Positions 21,801-32,277 of a stretch of DNA of 64,000 nt are shown here, in pieces (position 1 is the stretch's first letter; each line of letters begins with the position of its first letter). This DNA comes from Trichaptum fuscoviolaceum. Taxonomy: Eukaryota; Basidiomycota; Agaricomycetes; Hymenochaetales; Trichaptaceae. Position numbers and translations under genes: made by a program. Where the stretch lies: assembly GCA_910574455.1 (NCBI GenBank), contig CAJSYZ010000006.1:915981-979980 (forward strand), read 5' to 3'. A model generated the notes under the pieces. The model did no database searches, had not been told where the DNA came from, and was given only the letters and a program-made list of their open reading frames with translations.

Positions 21801-22835
21801 TGACATTGTGGGCAAGAATGAACTCAACGAAATTGCAGACCTGGAAGATCCCGGGAGCTTAGTGCATGGGCCACAGCATCTTGCGGTTCAAGGCATACAA
21901 CATGCTGAACGCCAGATGCGCTTGGGTGGCAGAAATGACCCTTTGAGCTTGATGTTAATGGCTTCGAAGCAACGTTAGTATTACTTAGCAACCCATGCTT
22001 TTGGTGCTGCACATCTGACTTCTTTGTTGTCATCCTTGCAGAGTCCAGTACGGTGTACCCTAAGCAGCTCAACGCTCTTGCGGCGATAAAAGGCCATCCA
22101 GAGCTCCGACAGCTCCAACAGCTCATTAAAGAATACTTATTCAACAAGGTCGAGAAGCGCAACTCCAACTTAAGGGGCTCCTCCGGCAGAGCCGAACCAG
22201 CAGTTGAAATGGACATGTGCAATGACTTTTCAATTTTCCATTCAGCCACCGCTTTCTTTGCCTACCGTGGCGAATCAATCCCTATAGAACAAGCAATGAG
22301 GGAGGTGATCAGGTCCAATCCCTCTTGGCGCGGAAAACCTCGACGAGATGCCGTTCTAGTCCGAGTTAATTCCCGCAAAAAGGGGTTTGCAGGAATGCGA
22401 GCCGCTCGCGTTATGCTTCTTTTCTCCTTCACCGCTAAAGGAAACCATCACGAATGCGCTCTCGTTCAGTTTTACAAGCGCGTTGGAGATTCGCCTGATA
22501 CAAAGTCAGGAATGTGGATTGTTGAACCAGAGTATGAGTTAGAGACCTCTACCGCCTGTGTCGGAGCTTGTCCTCAACTAACTCGGAGCGGCAGTGACAC
22601 TAGTAACCACTCTACTACTAGTACTAGTAGTACTAGCAAGACTCCGAAGCTATCTGTAATAGCTCTAGGGCTTATCTTTCGATTAGCTCACCTTCTTGGG
22701 GTTACAAAGGGTGATGAATGTCCTCCAAAGTCATTGACACCTGAGGAGTCCCTGGACTTCTACGATAGATTCTATGTTAACCGATTTGCTGACATGCACA
22801 TGCATGAAACATTGTTCGAAAGTAGACAACAATAA
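18820..22835 (+). CDS. Plavaka-family transposase, copy A (intact)
   Basis: Nine exons: 18820-19306, 19368-19990, 20053-20260, 20321-20558, 20631-20784, 20844-20995, 21051-21147, 21211-21973 and 22042-22835; total 3,516 bases, 1,171 residues with no internal stop. The N-terminus has one C2H2 finger (IRCTLPGCSRMFKSQSGRAR then HEYSAH; C-x4-C-x12-H-x4-H). The body carries the family signatures: FELADFLYREEQMSAGNI, WYRDPLEVIRNLVDNPA, DYVPFREYQP, GSMFVPVILGSDKTTVSVGT, YYPLYLSIGNVSN, CPDGHLRRSVLGLGSYIADY, DLLHQIIKGVFKDHLVEW, FPEGRGFKQWTG, FSLPRQHAMVHYPTMI, GLCSSITENKHIYAVKETWR. The tail ends DFYDRFYVNRFADMHMHETL. It should bind the element ends and cut and join DNA; I did not assign the catalytic acids. 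Confidence 0.95.
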
Positions 22836-23330
22836 AGATAAACCTCTATTTAGCACACAAAGTGCCTTGAAACCTATGAAGGATACAACTTATTGAGTTG
22901 CTTGATAGTCCTCGATATACCAGCCAGAGTACTTTATGTAAACTGGAAGTTGCGACTTTTAACTTCAACTTCACCTTGAAGTTCAACTTGAACTTGAAGT
23001 CGTACTGCTACTAGGCGACTAGTAGTATCAAACATAGTATATAAATAAATAAATAAATTTTTAGTAGTATATAGTAATCAAGAAAACGACCTCACACAGT
23101 TGCTACTAATACTACCGATAGTAGTGCAGCGTAGTGCGAGAGGAGCATACTAATAGGACAGGATAAAAGAGTGGCATAGGAAGTAGAAAAGTCGTGTTAC
23201 ATTTGTAGCAGTGTACTAACAATTTGAACGAAATGCTCGGACTTTGGTAGCATGAGTTAACGACTGAAAAATACCATAATACATACGATGAAGGAAAGCG
23301 CTAACATACCAGATGCATATCATTGCACTA
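22836..23330. other. 3' region between transposase and cargo gene, copy A
   Basis: Copies A and B stop resembling each other right after the transposase stop codon. The stretch holds AACTTGAA-type words around 22940-23000 and an (AAAT)n microsatellite near 23042. No gene. Confidence 0.5.
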
Positions 23331-25372
23331 TTACGAGCTCGAAGAATGTCCTACTAGATCATGATGCGACCGCCATACTGACATCATCACCAGAACCCGG
23401 CGTTGAAGGGAGTAATTTCTCGAGAAGCGCCCGCAATATGTCGTAGTCGTTACACAGGCATTCGTCGGATGCCAATAAATCGCACCGGCAGTGCTAGTAG
23501 TACCGCTCAGAGTGTGGACTCCGTGTGACACGAAACTGTCAATTTGACGTTCTGTTGCGATAAGGTCGTCTCCGTGATAGTCGCCATCTCTGAGGCAATT
23601 GGTAACTTTTATCAGAATTCTCTCGTGGCTAACTTCGTCTTCCGCTCCAAATAGGCCTTTATTGCGTATCCTTGCCAAGGCCACAGCTAAAAAATCCAAG
23701 TGCGAGGTGTCACTATCCGAGTTAGCCCTCAGGCTGCGTTGAAAGAGACTCATTGCGGCATCATTCGTGAGCAGCAAGTCCAAAAGATCAACATCAAGGA
23801 GGATGGTCAGACATTTCCTGACTATATTAAACTTCTTCAGGAGGGCCTGATGTTCTTCGCGTAATTGATCTATTTTCCAGGATTTTTCTGCATCCTTCAC
23901 AGTTCGTCTGGCACTGTCGACGGCATCACCGGCGACCTGAGTGAGCGACTGAAAGGTTTCGTCTGTGCGTTTGAAGTGGCACCGTACGTCAAGCGCAGAC
24001 CCATATCGAAAGACAGAAGCACGATCGAGCTGTGTATAGGTTTGTGTCGGCGGGCCGTTTGTATTAATCCGAGTCATGAGCAGGGCTTCCGTGACGAGCA
24101 ACCATTCCTTGCACTCGTTGTATGTCCAAATAAGTAGAGGGACAAAGAACCTGAATGCAAGCTTCAGATACTCAATTTCTTGAGGTATCGTTGCATGTTG
24201 TGGGGGCAGAGAGACAAAACTCCGGTGAGGAACAAATTTGTCGGTGATTGCCTTCCAATAGGAGCTTGATAAATGTGTGCAAGGAGGTGTAAGTGTGCTA
24301 GTGTCCGCGTCTGACTCCGCAAAATCACGGAAGACTGAATTTACTTGACACTCGTAAAATCTGTCATTTTCCTTTCCTCGAACCGAGACGCATGATTGGT
24401 ATTTTCGGTGTAAGCGAATGAGGAACGTATTCCAAATGACGCCACCATTGAGCCGATTGATGGGTAGTCTTGAAAACTTTGTATTGGGGAGAAGAGTTGC
24501 AAAAGCAGATGCCACAGCAAGCCTGAGTTTGCCCACACTGTCCCAAACTTGAAGTGCTAAGTGCGCCGCCTGTATCAGGAGCAAAAATTAGTATTTGATA
24601 GTTTCAATGCCAAGTTCAAGTCAGCAACTTGAACGCATTTGCCACTCACCACAGTCTGATCCTGGGATCTAGCCGTGCACCGGCCTAGGTGCACGAAAGG
24701 ACTTGGGAGCCAATCTGAAGTTACTATGTTCGGTGTGTCATGCCCACTGGCATATCCAGTACCAGCGCCACTGCTTGCTAGTAAGGCAGCATCAAGTTCC
24801 TCTCTGAGCAGTGCCTTGGGATGATTCGGGAGTGGAGTGTCCACTTCAACAGCCTGAGGATCACTGTCAGTGGCAAGTCCACATTTGAGCAACGCCAGCT
24901 CTTCGGCTTGCGAAATGACCAAATCCCTGAGCTCAATCCTTTCAACACGGTTTCGGTTCAACGCACGTGCCACCCTACTCTCAGTCCTTGCGAAGCGTGT
25001 ATTCACAGCTCGGATTGTGGCGGAGAGGGATTCGGCCAAAGCAAGCGCCACGCGATATTCCCTCGTCTGAATGGTGTACCCATAGCGTTGATAATGCAGC
25101 GCAGCACGTTGGATTAACGAACGCAAGTTATCCACTACATCTTGGTCGAAAAGCGGGTTGAAATGAGTTGCAGCCCGGTCATCTTCACCTGTCAGTGATT
25201 GCAAGGATAATCCGAGTCGTTCATCTGTATCCAGGATGAGCTGGTTTATCATCGACAAATGCATCATGTCTATGATTCGTACCTTCCAACGGATTTTCGT
25301 CCCAGTCACTCCGCGAAGCTTGAGCTCGAATCGCTGCCAGTGTCCGAGTCACTGTCACTTAGAATTGGCATC
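23331..25372 (-). CDS. Transposon A cargo protein C1, unknown helical family
   Basis: Two exons are well supported: 25240-24650 and 24569-23331, joined in frame, about 610 residues ending at 23331. A 5' exon from about 25372 (MPILSDSDSDTGSDSSSSFA) probably precedes them, but an apparent one-base shift or an unseen intron near 25306 leaves its join unresolved. The first large exon is helical with a coiled-coil feel (SATIRAVNTRFARTESRVAR, then ISQAEELALLKCGL). The second has YWKAITDKFVPHRSF, LKLAFRFFVPLLIWTYNE and LREEHQALLKKFNIVRKC. These pieces line up in order with parts of cargo proteins C2 and C3. No known domain recognised. It lies tail-to-tail with the transposase, inside the variable part of the element. 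Confidence 0.6.
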
Positions 25373-27519
25373 TTCGGAGATGACTGATAAAACGGGTGGC
25401 AGAGTGGGTGCAGCAGAGTGGGTGCAAAATATGAGCTCGAATATTCCTTCTGATAGTGTGCGCGGGGATTCGGACTTAATGATATACAAAGGCAAGTTGG
25501 TCGTGACCACGCCAATCGATAATGCACGCTGATGATCGATTTTTGCGGTCCTTGTATGAGGAGGGAAGGAGATTCAAGTTGCCCTTTACTACTAGTATGA
25601 TGGTGACCTGAAGTTGGTGACGGCTCGGGGCCCGGAGGCTGCCAGGCTCAGGCTGCCAGTGGCATCAGTGCGCCGGTGCCAGTGGTACTAATCAGCTCCA
25701 ACTTGAACTTAAAGTTCTCAGTGACCTCTGAAACTCTTCATCATGACTCGGATGCAGTGTGGAAGCGGCAGTCTCATCACTGGCAGGAGCCAGCCAATGT
25801 ATCAGGCGAATACTTCTACTACTAGTACTAATATCACTTACTACTAGTTGTACGTTGCTACGCTCTTCATCAACTTCCATTCCTACTAGTACGGCAGAAC
25901 GTAACTACCTCAGTTCAAGTTGCCGCAGCGCTAGCATCATGATCATCTTCGAGCCATGAGTACGCCGGTAGCAATACTACTATACTACTTATCAGTAGTA
26001 CTAGTAGTATTCCGGGTCGTAAAGATCCGATTCAGTCGGAGTAATCTATTGTGACTACTTTTTCTGGCTCGCTGCTGGCATAACTTTAAATTTTCACCGT
26101 AGTACTACTTCTACAGCATATTCAGAAAACTTGAAGGATGACAGCCTGAGTGCGCACTTTTGTGCTTTTTTTCTATCCGACCCTGATTCCTTTAGTACTA
26201 CTAGTAGTATGGGGAAGCTCGGACGTACCCACTGGCAGACAATATTCTCAACAGTGTGAGCTGCGTGCCGGTGACCCTTGTTTCTTGAAAGTCGTTTGTG
26301 ACCGGAAGCCTTTGTCCATCCACAAACTTAGATACTCTACTGCCTTGACCTTTCAAGTTGATACTTAACTCCATGCAAATACAATAGTATACTAGCTAAT
26401 ATAAATGTAAGAGCTTCAGCAACTACATATAAGATCATAGGACTTTCCCAGCACGTGAACTTCTTCATGATAGTACGGTACTACTCAGGCTAGTAAGGCA
26501 ATCAGGGTCGGGTAGAAAAAAAGCACAAAAGTGCGCACTGTCATCCTTTTCTGAATATGCTGTAAGTTCATGATCAATCAAGCCCCTAACTTGAGAACTA
26601 CGCGCCTGAGGCTTGTGCTGAAGTACCGGACAACGGTGATTAAGAGAAGTTCGGAAGCCCTTTAACTGAATGATGTTCTAGTTCAACCGGCGCTGGCTTC
26701 AATATGAACTTCGATTTTCCCACTCCAGTCTTCTCTTCCCGGCCGCAGGCTCAAGGTTTTACAACTGTGACTCAGGCTTCATGTCGAAGAAGCGTTCACA
26801 CCACTGGCAGATGTTTATATCAGATTCAAGTTATAGTGAATTCCCACCACCTGGCCGTGCCTCAGGCTCCGAGTTTACTACTAAGTAGTACTACTACTAG
26901 TAGAACGCCGAAGTGCCGGCATCATACTACTACTCTAGTAGTACAGTAGTACTAGCCTGAGTATGATATGACAGTGATACCGGGCCGTGACGCCGCCTCC
27001 GAGTCGGAGTTCGAGTTTATCCGACTGCCATGGCAGTGCACTGGTACCGCGCCGCACTCAGGCTGGCAGCCTGCCAGTGAGTAGTAGTAATTAGTAGTAA
27101 TAGTACGTAACTTCAAGTTGAACTTGAACCTGCGACTCGGACTTCTTCATGTTTCAATTCAGTTGAACTTGAATTCAAGTTTGAGACTCCGCCTGAAAGC
27201 TGTACTTGGAAAAAGCCTTCCTCGTTCACTGCCAGTGGCGACTCGGACGAACTTCTTCGACTTCTACATCTGTACTCAGGCCGGAAACGGAGAATTGGTT
27301 CAACTGGCTGCTTGAGACGTGATCGGGGAGCATCAACGTGGCAACGACTTCAAGTGTATAAGAAGTGTCAGCAATAACTACTTCAAGTTAGTAAGAACGT
27401 ACGCACTCTTTGTTTCTCTTTCATCTTCAACATCCTGCCAGTGGCGGTGACGCTGACTCTGCATACTGTCTCAACTGCTATACCCCTGACTCCCGTACGA
27501 CTGTTCGTAAACTACGACC
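25373..27519. other. Word-rich non-coding region of transposon A
   Basis: About 2.1 kb without a supported gene. It is packed with the 8-base words: TACTAGTA near 25590, 25824 and 26202, TGCCAGTG 25660, CACTGGCA 25781, 26229 and 26803, GACTCGGA 27133 and 27238, and TTCAAGTT. The words are often adjacent or overlapping. It also contains the inverted repeat 26111-26565. Confidence 0.7.
26111..26565. repeat. Inverted repeat with arms of about 80 bp, possible small non-autonomous element
   Basis: Left arm from 26111 (CTACAGCATATTCAG...) to about 26196 (...CCGACCCTGATT). Right arm from about 26493 to 26565 is its reverse complement. Spacer is about 300 bases with no frame. The left arm carries two perfect words missing from the right arm: AACTTGAA at 26128-26135 and AGCCTGAG at 26143-26150; the right arm has only AA and AG at these points. 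This makes it direct internal evidence that the words are insertions. Confidence 0.8.
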
Positions 27520-29794
27520 ATGAAGAAAACCCAGGCCCAATCTTCAGCGAAAGGGAAGGAGCATCCGCGTCGTCAGCGGCAGTCCCAAAGTCTCCGAGAC
27601 ACAACGCAGGCGCCTCTGGCAGCTGCCAGTGGAAGCGACCCGACTCAGAGTGTTAGTGTCAGCTCACCCGACCAACTAAGCAGAGTTGGTCCTGTTGGTA
27701 CGCATGTCATCTCATAGTCTGCCAGCCCAAGCACTGATTCTCATATTTTACGAACAGCCAGGCTCTATTCCACAGGCCTACTTCCCGCTAAGGCGTTTGC
27801 TGAGCAAAGGAACATCGACGACACCTTGGCAAAGATTGTCGAGAAGCCGGTTGCGCCTGTCCCCCCTCGTCCCATTCCTTCCTCGAGTTCAAGGACTCCA
27901 GCTCGGCGCACCAGCGAGTCAGACGAGAGTACCGCACTTTCGAGCTCATACAACTCGCAACCAGCTTCCACAGCCGATACAAGCTTGGACAGCTCGATGA
28001 CGCAATCCAAAGTCGATACTAACAGCACAACGGCTCTTTCTGCGACTCCGCCCGACACGCATACTCGTGGAGCTACGTTTATAAGGCACCTAATGGGTGC
28101 TTTAAATTCGTTGTTGACAGGTGACGATGCCCATTATGACAAGCTCCATCGTTTAGACAGCATCTGTAACGACATGGAGGACGAATTCCGCTCTTACTTG
28201 AAGAGCATGGTTGCCGAGAACGCAAACCCAGTGCCAAAGGAAGAGAATTCCTCTCATGCTGCAATCGATACTGCTACGCGGCTGGAAATGGGTTTACCCA
28301 TGACTTCGCAGTGGCCCAACGAAAAAGCGGTCACTACCTCGGCCGTGTGGGCAAATTGTCGTTAGAGGAGACTGCCTGGATCGTCCAGGAGAAGAAGCTT
28401 AAGGAGTTGGAGGAACATCACAAGAAGAGTCTTTTACTTTTAACATCGATAGAGGCAAAGCAGGGCTGTCTCGACCAGACCTTTCGTGAACAACGCGATG
28501 CCACATCATTATCCATCGAGGCAAAGTTCAACTACCTGGTCCATCAGAATTTCAGTCTTGAATCCCGGCTTAACACAGCTTTGCGAGCTATAGAGGGCGT
28601 GAGTGCAACTTAAATCATCTACTACACTTCAATTTGCTCACGCCTACCATTTAGTCTTTGTACGCCCTCTGCACGATAACGTTGCGAAGGCTGTTAGAAG
28701 ACGGACGAGGCTACGTATACCAGGGCATGGAGGCTGTGTTTCCTGCATGGGAAAAGTTTCGGTTTCATACCGCTGTCCCTTACGAAGTGTCTGGAATGAG
28801 TGGCATCAAGACCGAGAATTTCTTAGACTCCGTCCAGAACTTGTTCAACCATTTCCATGATCCCATCACGATTCGGTATCTCTTCGACGATCTAGTGGAC
28901 TCGGATGGCGATAGTAACAAGACGGTGAAGGATCTCCTTAGTGAGTCGGCACTTCCGTTGAAAGAGGGCGCGTCAAGAGATTCGACAGTGAGCGATGTGT
29001 ATGATCTTTTCTCCTTTTTTTTGCCGCGGATCGAGTTGGTCCATCTCTTTTTCCATCTCCTATATCAAAAGCTGGATATTACGGTGCAACGCCTGGAAAG
29101 TGAAATGTCCGGGCAGCTCGTGAAGGTCGATGAATCCAACTACAATAATCCCGTCAAGGTGCACTTAAAGCAATTGCCAACTGAGCTAGACAAGCATACG
29201 ACGCTCAAGTTCTTGTTCGAGGATTTATTGGACGCCATGTCCGAAGCTGATTATGAAGGTCCTATGCACATACCCATTCGCGACGTGATTTACCCTCCCC
29301 CACCGACTCCCGAGTCATCTGAATCGACACCATCCGGTACAAACCCGACGCAAAACCCGACGCAAAACCCGGCTAAGACAGAGCCTACTACTAAACTAGT
29401 CCAGGATAACGCCGATAGCGCTTATATAACTTCGAGGAGACCGGTCAAAGTCAAGGCGCTCGAGGCTCAATTTAGGGCATTGGATGTCAAAACAGCTGCT
29501 ATTCGGAAGAGGATATCGGAGGCGGAGAAGGATCAGGATTTGCGCAATGCCATAGAGGGGCTCAATTTCGAAGGGTCCAAAACCTCGGATGTTCAGAGGC
29601 TGATGAAGGTGCTGAGGCGTCGCAACGAAGCTAGACAAACTTCGACTTCGCTTAACTACCTCATCAAGATGGTGGAGAAGAAGCTGCTCCTGAAGGAGGT
29701 TTTAGATGATGGGAAGCTCCGGAATCTGCTGAACCGACATGCCCATGACCGCATCCGAAACACCGATCAACAGTTCGGTTTTTGCTCTCATTGA
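27520..29794 (+). CDS. Transposon A cargo protein C2, unknown coiled-coil/helical family
   Basis: Exons 27520-27697, 27758-28291, 28366-28598 and 28655-29794 give 694 residues with matching phases. The N-terminal 230 residues are Ser/Thr/Pro-rich and disordered (IVEKPVAPVPPRPIPSSSSR). Then comes a coiled coil (EETAWIVQEKKLKELEEHHK). The C-terminal 380 residues are helical: LYALCTITLRRLLEDGRGYV, VYDLFSFFLPRIELVHLFF, and a Lys/Arg-rich end with VQRLMKVLRRRNEARQTS. The FFLP-type helix parallels FFVPL in C1 and FFIPLF in C3. The 28292-28365 intron has a weak donor (GTTTAC) and is the least certain join. A further open frame in another phase (29739-30044) follows at once. No known domain recognised. 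Confidence 0.6.
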
Positions 29795-30044
29795 TGACTG
29801 CGAGCGTCTTTTGGGCATGCGTCTAGAGCCGGGACAGAAAGAAAGGCTGGTCGAGATCAACCATTTAATGGGGAATAGTCGTCCCTATGGGCGCGAGTAC
29901 TCCACGAACATTGAGATTGAGTGCCCTCAATCCCTCATCCATCTCGAAGCCCACAGCAAACTCGATCTGACCGTCATGAAAGCAGGGCTAACGAAGCTAA
30001 ACTCATCGTATACTAGTGGCTTAGTACGGAACTCAAAGAAGTAG
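29739..30044 (+). CDS. Open frame overlapping the end of cargo gene C2
   Basis: Starts MPMTASETPINSSVFALI and continues ERLLGMRLEPGQKERLVEIN to 30044. It overlaps the C2 end by 56 bases in another phase. It may be the true C-terminus of C2 after a frameshift or unrecognised splice, or a separate small gene. Composition looks coding. Confidence 0.35.
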   Translation: MPMTASETPINSSVFALIDDCERLLGMRLEPGQKERLVEINHLMGNSRPYGREYSTNIEIECPQSLIHLEAHSKLDLTVMKAGLTKLNSSYTSGLVRNSKK

Positions 30045-30419
30045 TGGGGATTTGCATGTTTGGAATTACAGTCTGTCGACTCTAATAACTTGGCGTCCTC
30101 CATCCTGTCATTTTTCCTGGCGATTTGCGAGTATTTGTTCCTGTGTTTGTATGCGCTGTCTGCAGAGATTTCGATATAATATTTATTAACTGAGATACAC
30201 TGGTATGCATCGTGATATCTCCTGTCAGTGAAGTTGAAGTCCGCAAATTCTTCTGCCTGAGTATCCCCGAGATCAGAACTTGACATTTTGGAGATTAGTA
30301 GTAGTTGGCAGTAATGAGTGGCGGCTTCGACTTCTATACTGAATCTGCTGATGAACTTATCTTCAAAGTTGTACTTGCCATTTTACTTAAACTGTGCACG
30401 CTCGTGCTTAAATCTCACT

Positions 30420-30615
30420 TGAGCCTGGCTTGGCGCCTGATGTACAACTTCCCTCCTTATGCACTGATTTCGTCCTGAAACACCGTGTTCTAAGGCCATC
30501 AGGCAGCCAGGCAACGCTTCAGGTAGGCATGGCATCGCTTCATCCCATTTAAGGAAGCTTCAGGACGCGCCAGGACGCGCCAGTCGCCGTAAGCAAACGG
30601 AAGTTTCCCTGATGT
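30420..30615 (+). repeat. Right terminal region of transposon A
   Basis: About 195 bases similar to 54697-54850 plus 55010-55072 in copy B. Contains tandem AGGACGCGCC units, CAGTCGCCGTAAGCAAACGG, and ends AGTTTCCCTGATGT at 30615. Copy B has about 180 more bases between the two parts. Confidence 0.75.
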
Positions 30616-30651
30616 ACGCCGAGTCGCAGCGCCTCTTGAGTGTTGACTTCC

Positions 30652-31841
30652 ATGGCTTCAGGCTACGTAGCGGTTGAGCCAGACGATGTAAGAGAGATAA
30701 TCTTGCTTCGTGAAAAGTCATCTAACTATTTGCCTTCAATTATAAAGCGTGTGGAACAAGGCGACGGCTTGGAGTTCAAATGTGAGAATATGGCACGTTC
30801 TGATGACCGACCATACTCATTTGAATTAAATAGCTTTCTTACCTGAAGGAAATACAACGACTACTGGTGGAAGAGGCTCTTCGAACGTAAACAGGGGTGT
30901 GTCCGCTAATGTACCATCCCCCCCATGCGACGACTGCTAACGTTTGGAAGGCTACCTGAACGATCAACCTCAGCAGAGGTCGAGCGGCTTTTGGACATTC
31001 GAATACTACCAGCAGTATTTTGACGTCGACACCAAAACAGTGCGTAGATAGACTTGGCTTGCGGCGAGCAGGACTCACCGCTCTATAGGTCTTAAAACGT
31101 TGCTATGCGACTCTCATTCCTACCTCCTCCGCTCACTACGTGGCGAACCATCTATCACCAGCGCCTGACCTCTATGGACCGTTTTGGACATTAACGACCG
31201 TCATTTTCTCCTTATTCGTCTTCTCTTCGCTTGCTTCCTCGATTGCATCATACCTATCAGACCCAAATGTCGAATACAACTATAACTTCCAGCTGCTTTC
31301 GATCGCAGTGTCTTTAGTTTACGGTAAGATTCTCACTTGAAGCAGCCTCGTGGCGAAAGTTCTGATCGTCGTAAATTAGCATATGGGCTGGGATTGCCAG
31401 CTTTACTCTGGGTGACTTTGCGGTATCTGGGAGTGGCCGAATGGAGTTTGGTTGAAGCTGTCGCTGTTTGGGGCTATGGCCAATTCGTCTGGATTCCAGT
31501 TGCTGTGCGTGATTCTGAGACGCTAGACCACTATTTACGCTAACAATCGATATTAGGCACTTTGTATCATCCCTATCCCACTCTTCCGTTGGATTCTCGT
31601 CGGTGTTGCCTTCGGTCTGTCGGGTTACTTTTTGGTAGCGAATGTCTATCCCATCCTCGCCACAGCAGAAGCAAAGGCCACACGCCTTCTTGTCATCATA
31701 ATCGCCCTTCTTCATGCTGCTTTAGCGTTGACATTCAAGGTGCTGTTCTTCTCGTATTACGTCGTCAAAGAGGTCGGGATTGAAGATCCACTGGGGGACG
31801 ACCAGCCGGGCGGAAGCCCAGCTTCCATTTTCCGGTTATAG
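30652..31841 (+). CDS. YIPF1/YIPF2-type Golgi membrane protein (Yip1 domain)
   Basis: Seven exons: 30652-30687, 30748-30781, 30834-30896, 30951-31039, 31089-31323, 31380-31504 and 31557-31841; total 867 bases, 288 residues. The soluble N-terminus has SFLPEGNTTTTGGRGSS, then the family landmark FWTFEYYQQYFDVDTKT. The Yip1 domain follows with five hydrophobic segments: DLYGPFWTLTTVIFSLFVF, LGLPALLWVTLRYLG, VWGYGQFVWIPVA, ALCIIPIPLFRWILVG and LLVIIIALLHAALALTF. Members sit in the Golgi and early secretory pathway and act in Rab-linked membrane traffic. The first intron is a multiple of three, so exon 1 could also be read through. Its ATG lies only 36 bases beyond the right end of transposon A, so its promoter must lie within or at the edge of the element. 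Confidence 0.9.
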
Positions 31842-32277
31842 CTTTATGCATATAATCTGATACTTTTTGTAACGAACTGCAATTCTCATTTCACGTACTT
31901 TTCCGATTCATCTGAGTTCACAGATCTGTGCCAATTATATTGTCAAGATGGTGGAATGCCACTTGAAGGCTCTTCTTAGTACATACTAGCACGAAGTTAG
32001 GCGCCCGAACGCGTCTGAGCCTGAGTCGCGACTCGGACGCGCCGCGCCGCGCTTAGACTCTGACTCGGAAGGACGCTTGCTATTAGACTCCTACCATTCA
32101 TTTTTCAAATGAGTTACCATCCCCATCAATTCTTTGTGTCTTCTACCGTCAAAGGTTTGCCCCCTCTTTGTTCTCAAATGCGTCAAACAATCTGTTGAAA
32201 GTCTGGTTCGCGACCAGGCTTGTGGCACGGGTATAAAGACACGAAGTCTTTCTTACTTCCCTGCCCTTTCAGTCACT
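31842..32277. other. Intergenic spacer with permease promoter
   Basis: 3' flank of the YIPF gene and 5' flank of the permease. Holds words AGCCTGAG 32018, GACTCGGA 32030 and 32062, and a TATAAA at 32232-32237, 40 bases before the permease ATG. Confidence 0.5.

Larger units (their letters stand above)
13650..30615 (+). mobile_element. Plavaka-type DNA transposon, copy A (about 17 kb, cargo-bearing)
   Basis: Bounded by ACATCAGGAAAACT at 13650 and the inverted AGTTTCCCTGATGT ending at 30615. Order: left subterminal repeats, leftward accessory gene (18541-14260), rightward transposase (18820-22835), leftward cargo gene (25372-23331), rightward cargo gene (27520-29794), right subterminal repeats. 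The left 9.2 kb is nearly the same as 37876-46980 (copy B); the right-end block resembles that of copy B; the sequence between differs. I could not find a convincing target-site duplication: flanks are ...ACT at the left and ACG... at the right. Plavaka elements belong to the CMC (CACTA-related) group. Treating 13650-30615 as one unit is inference from matching ends and from the similar total length of copy B. Confidence 0.8.

Noticed and set aside
23042..23062. AAAT tandem run as a regulatory element
   Set aside because: A simple microsatellite with no other support.
13641..30624. A 3-bp target-site duplication for transposon A
   Set aside because: Flanks read ACT and ACG; close but not equal, and copy B gives ACT and AAC. 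I do not claim a duplication.
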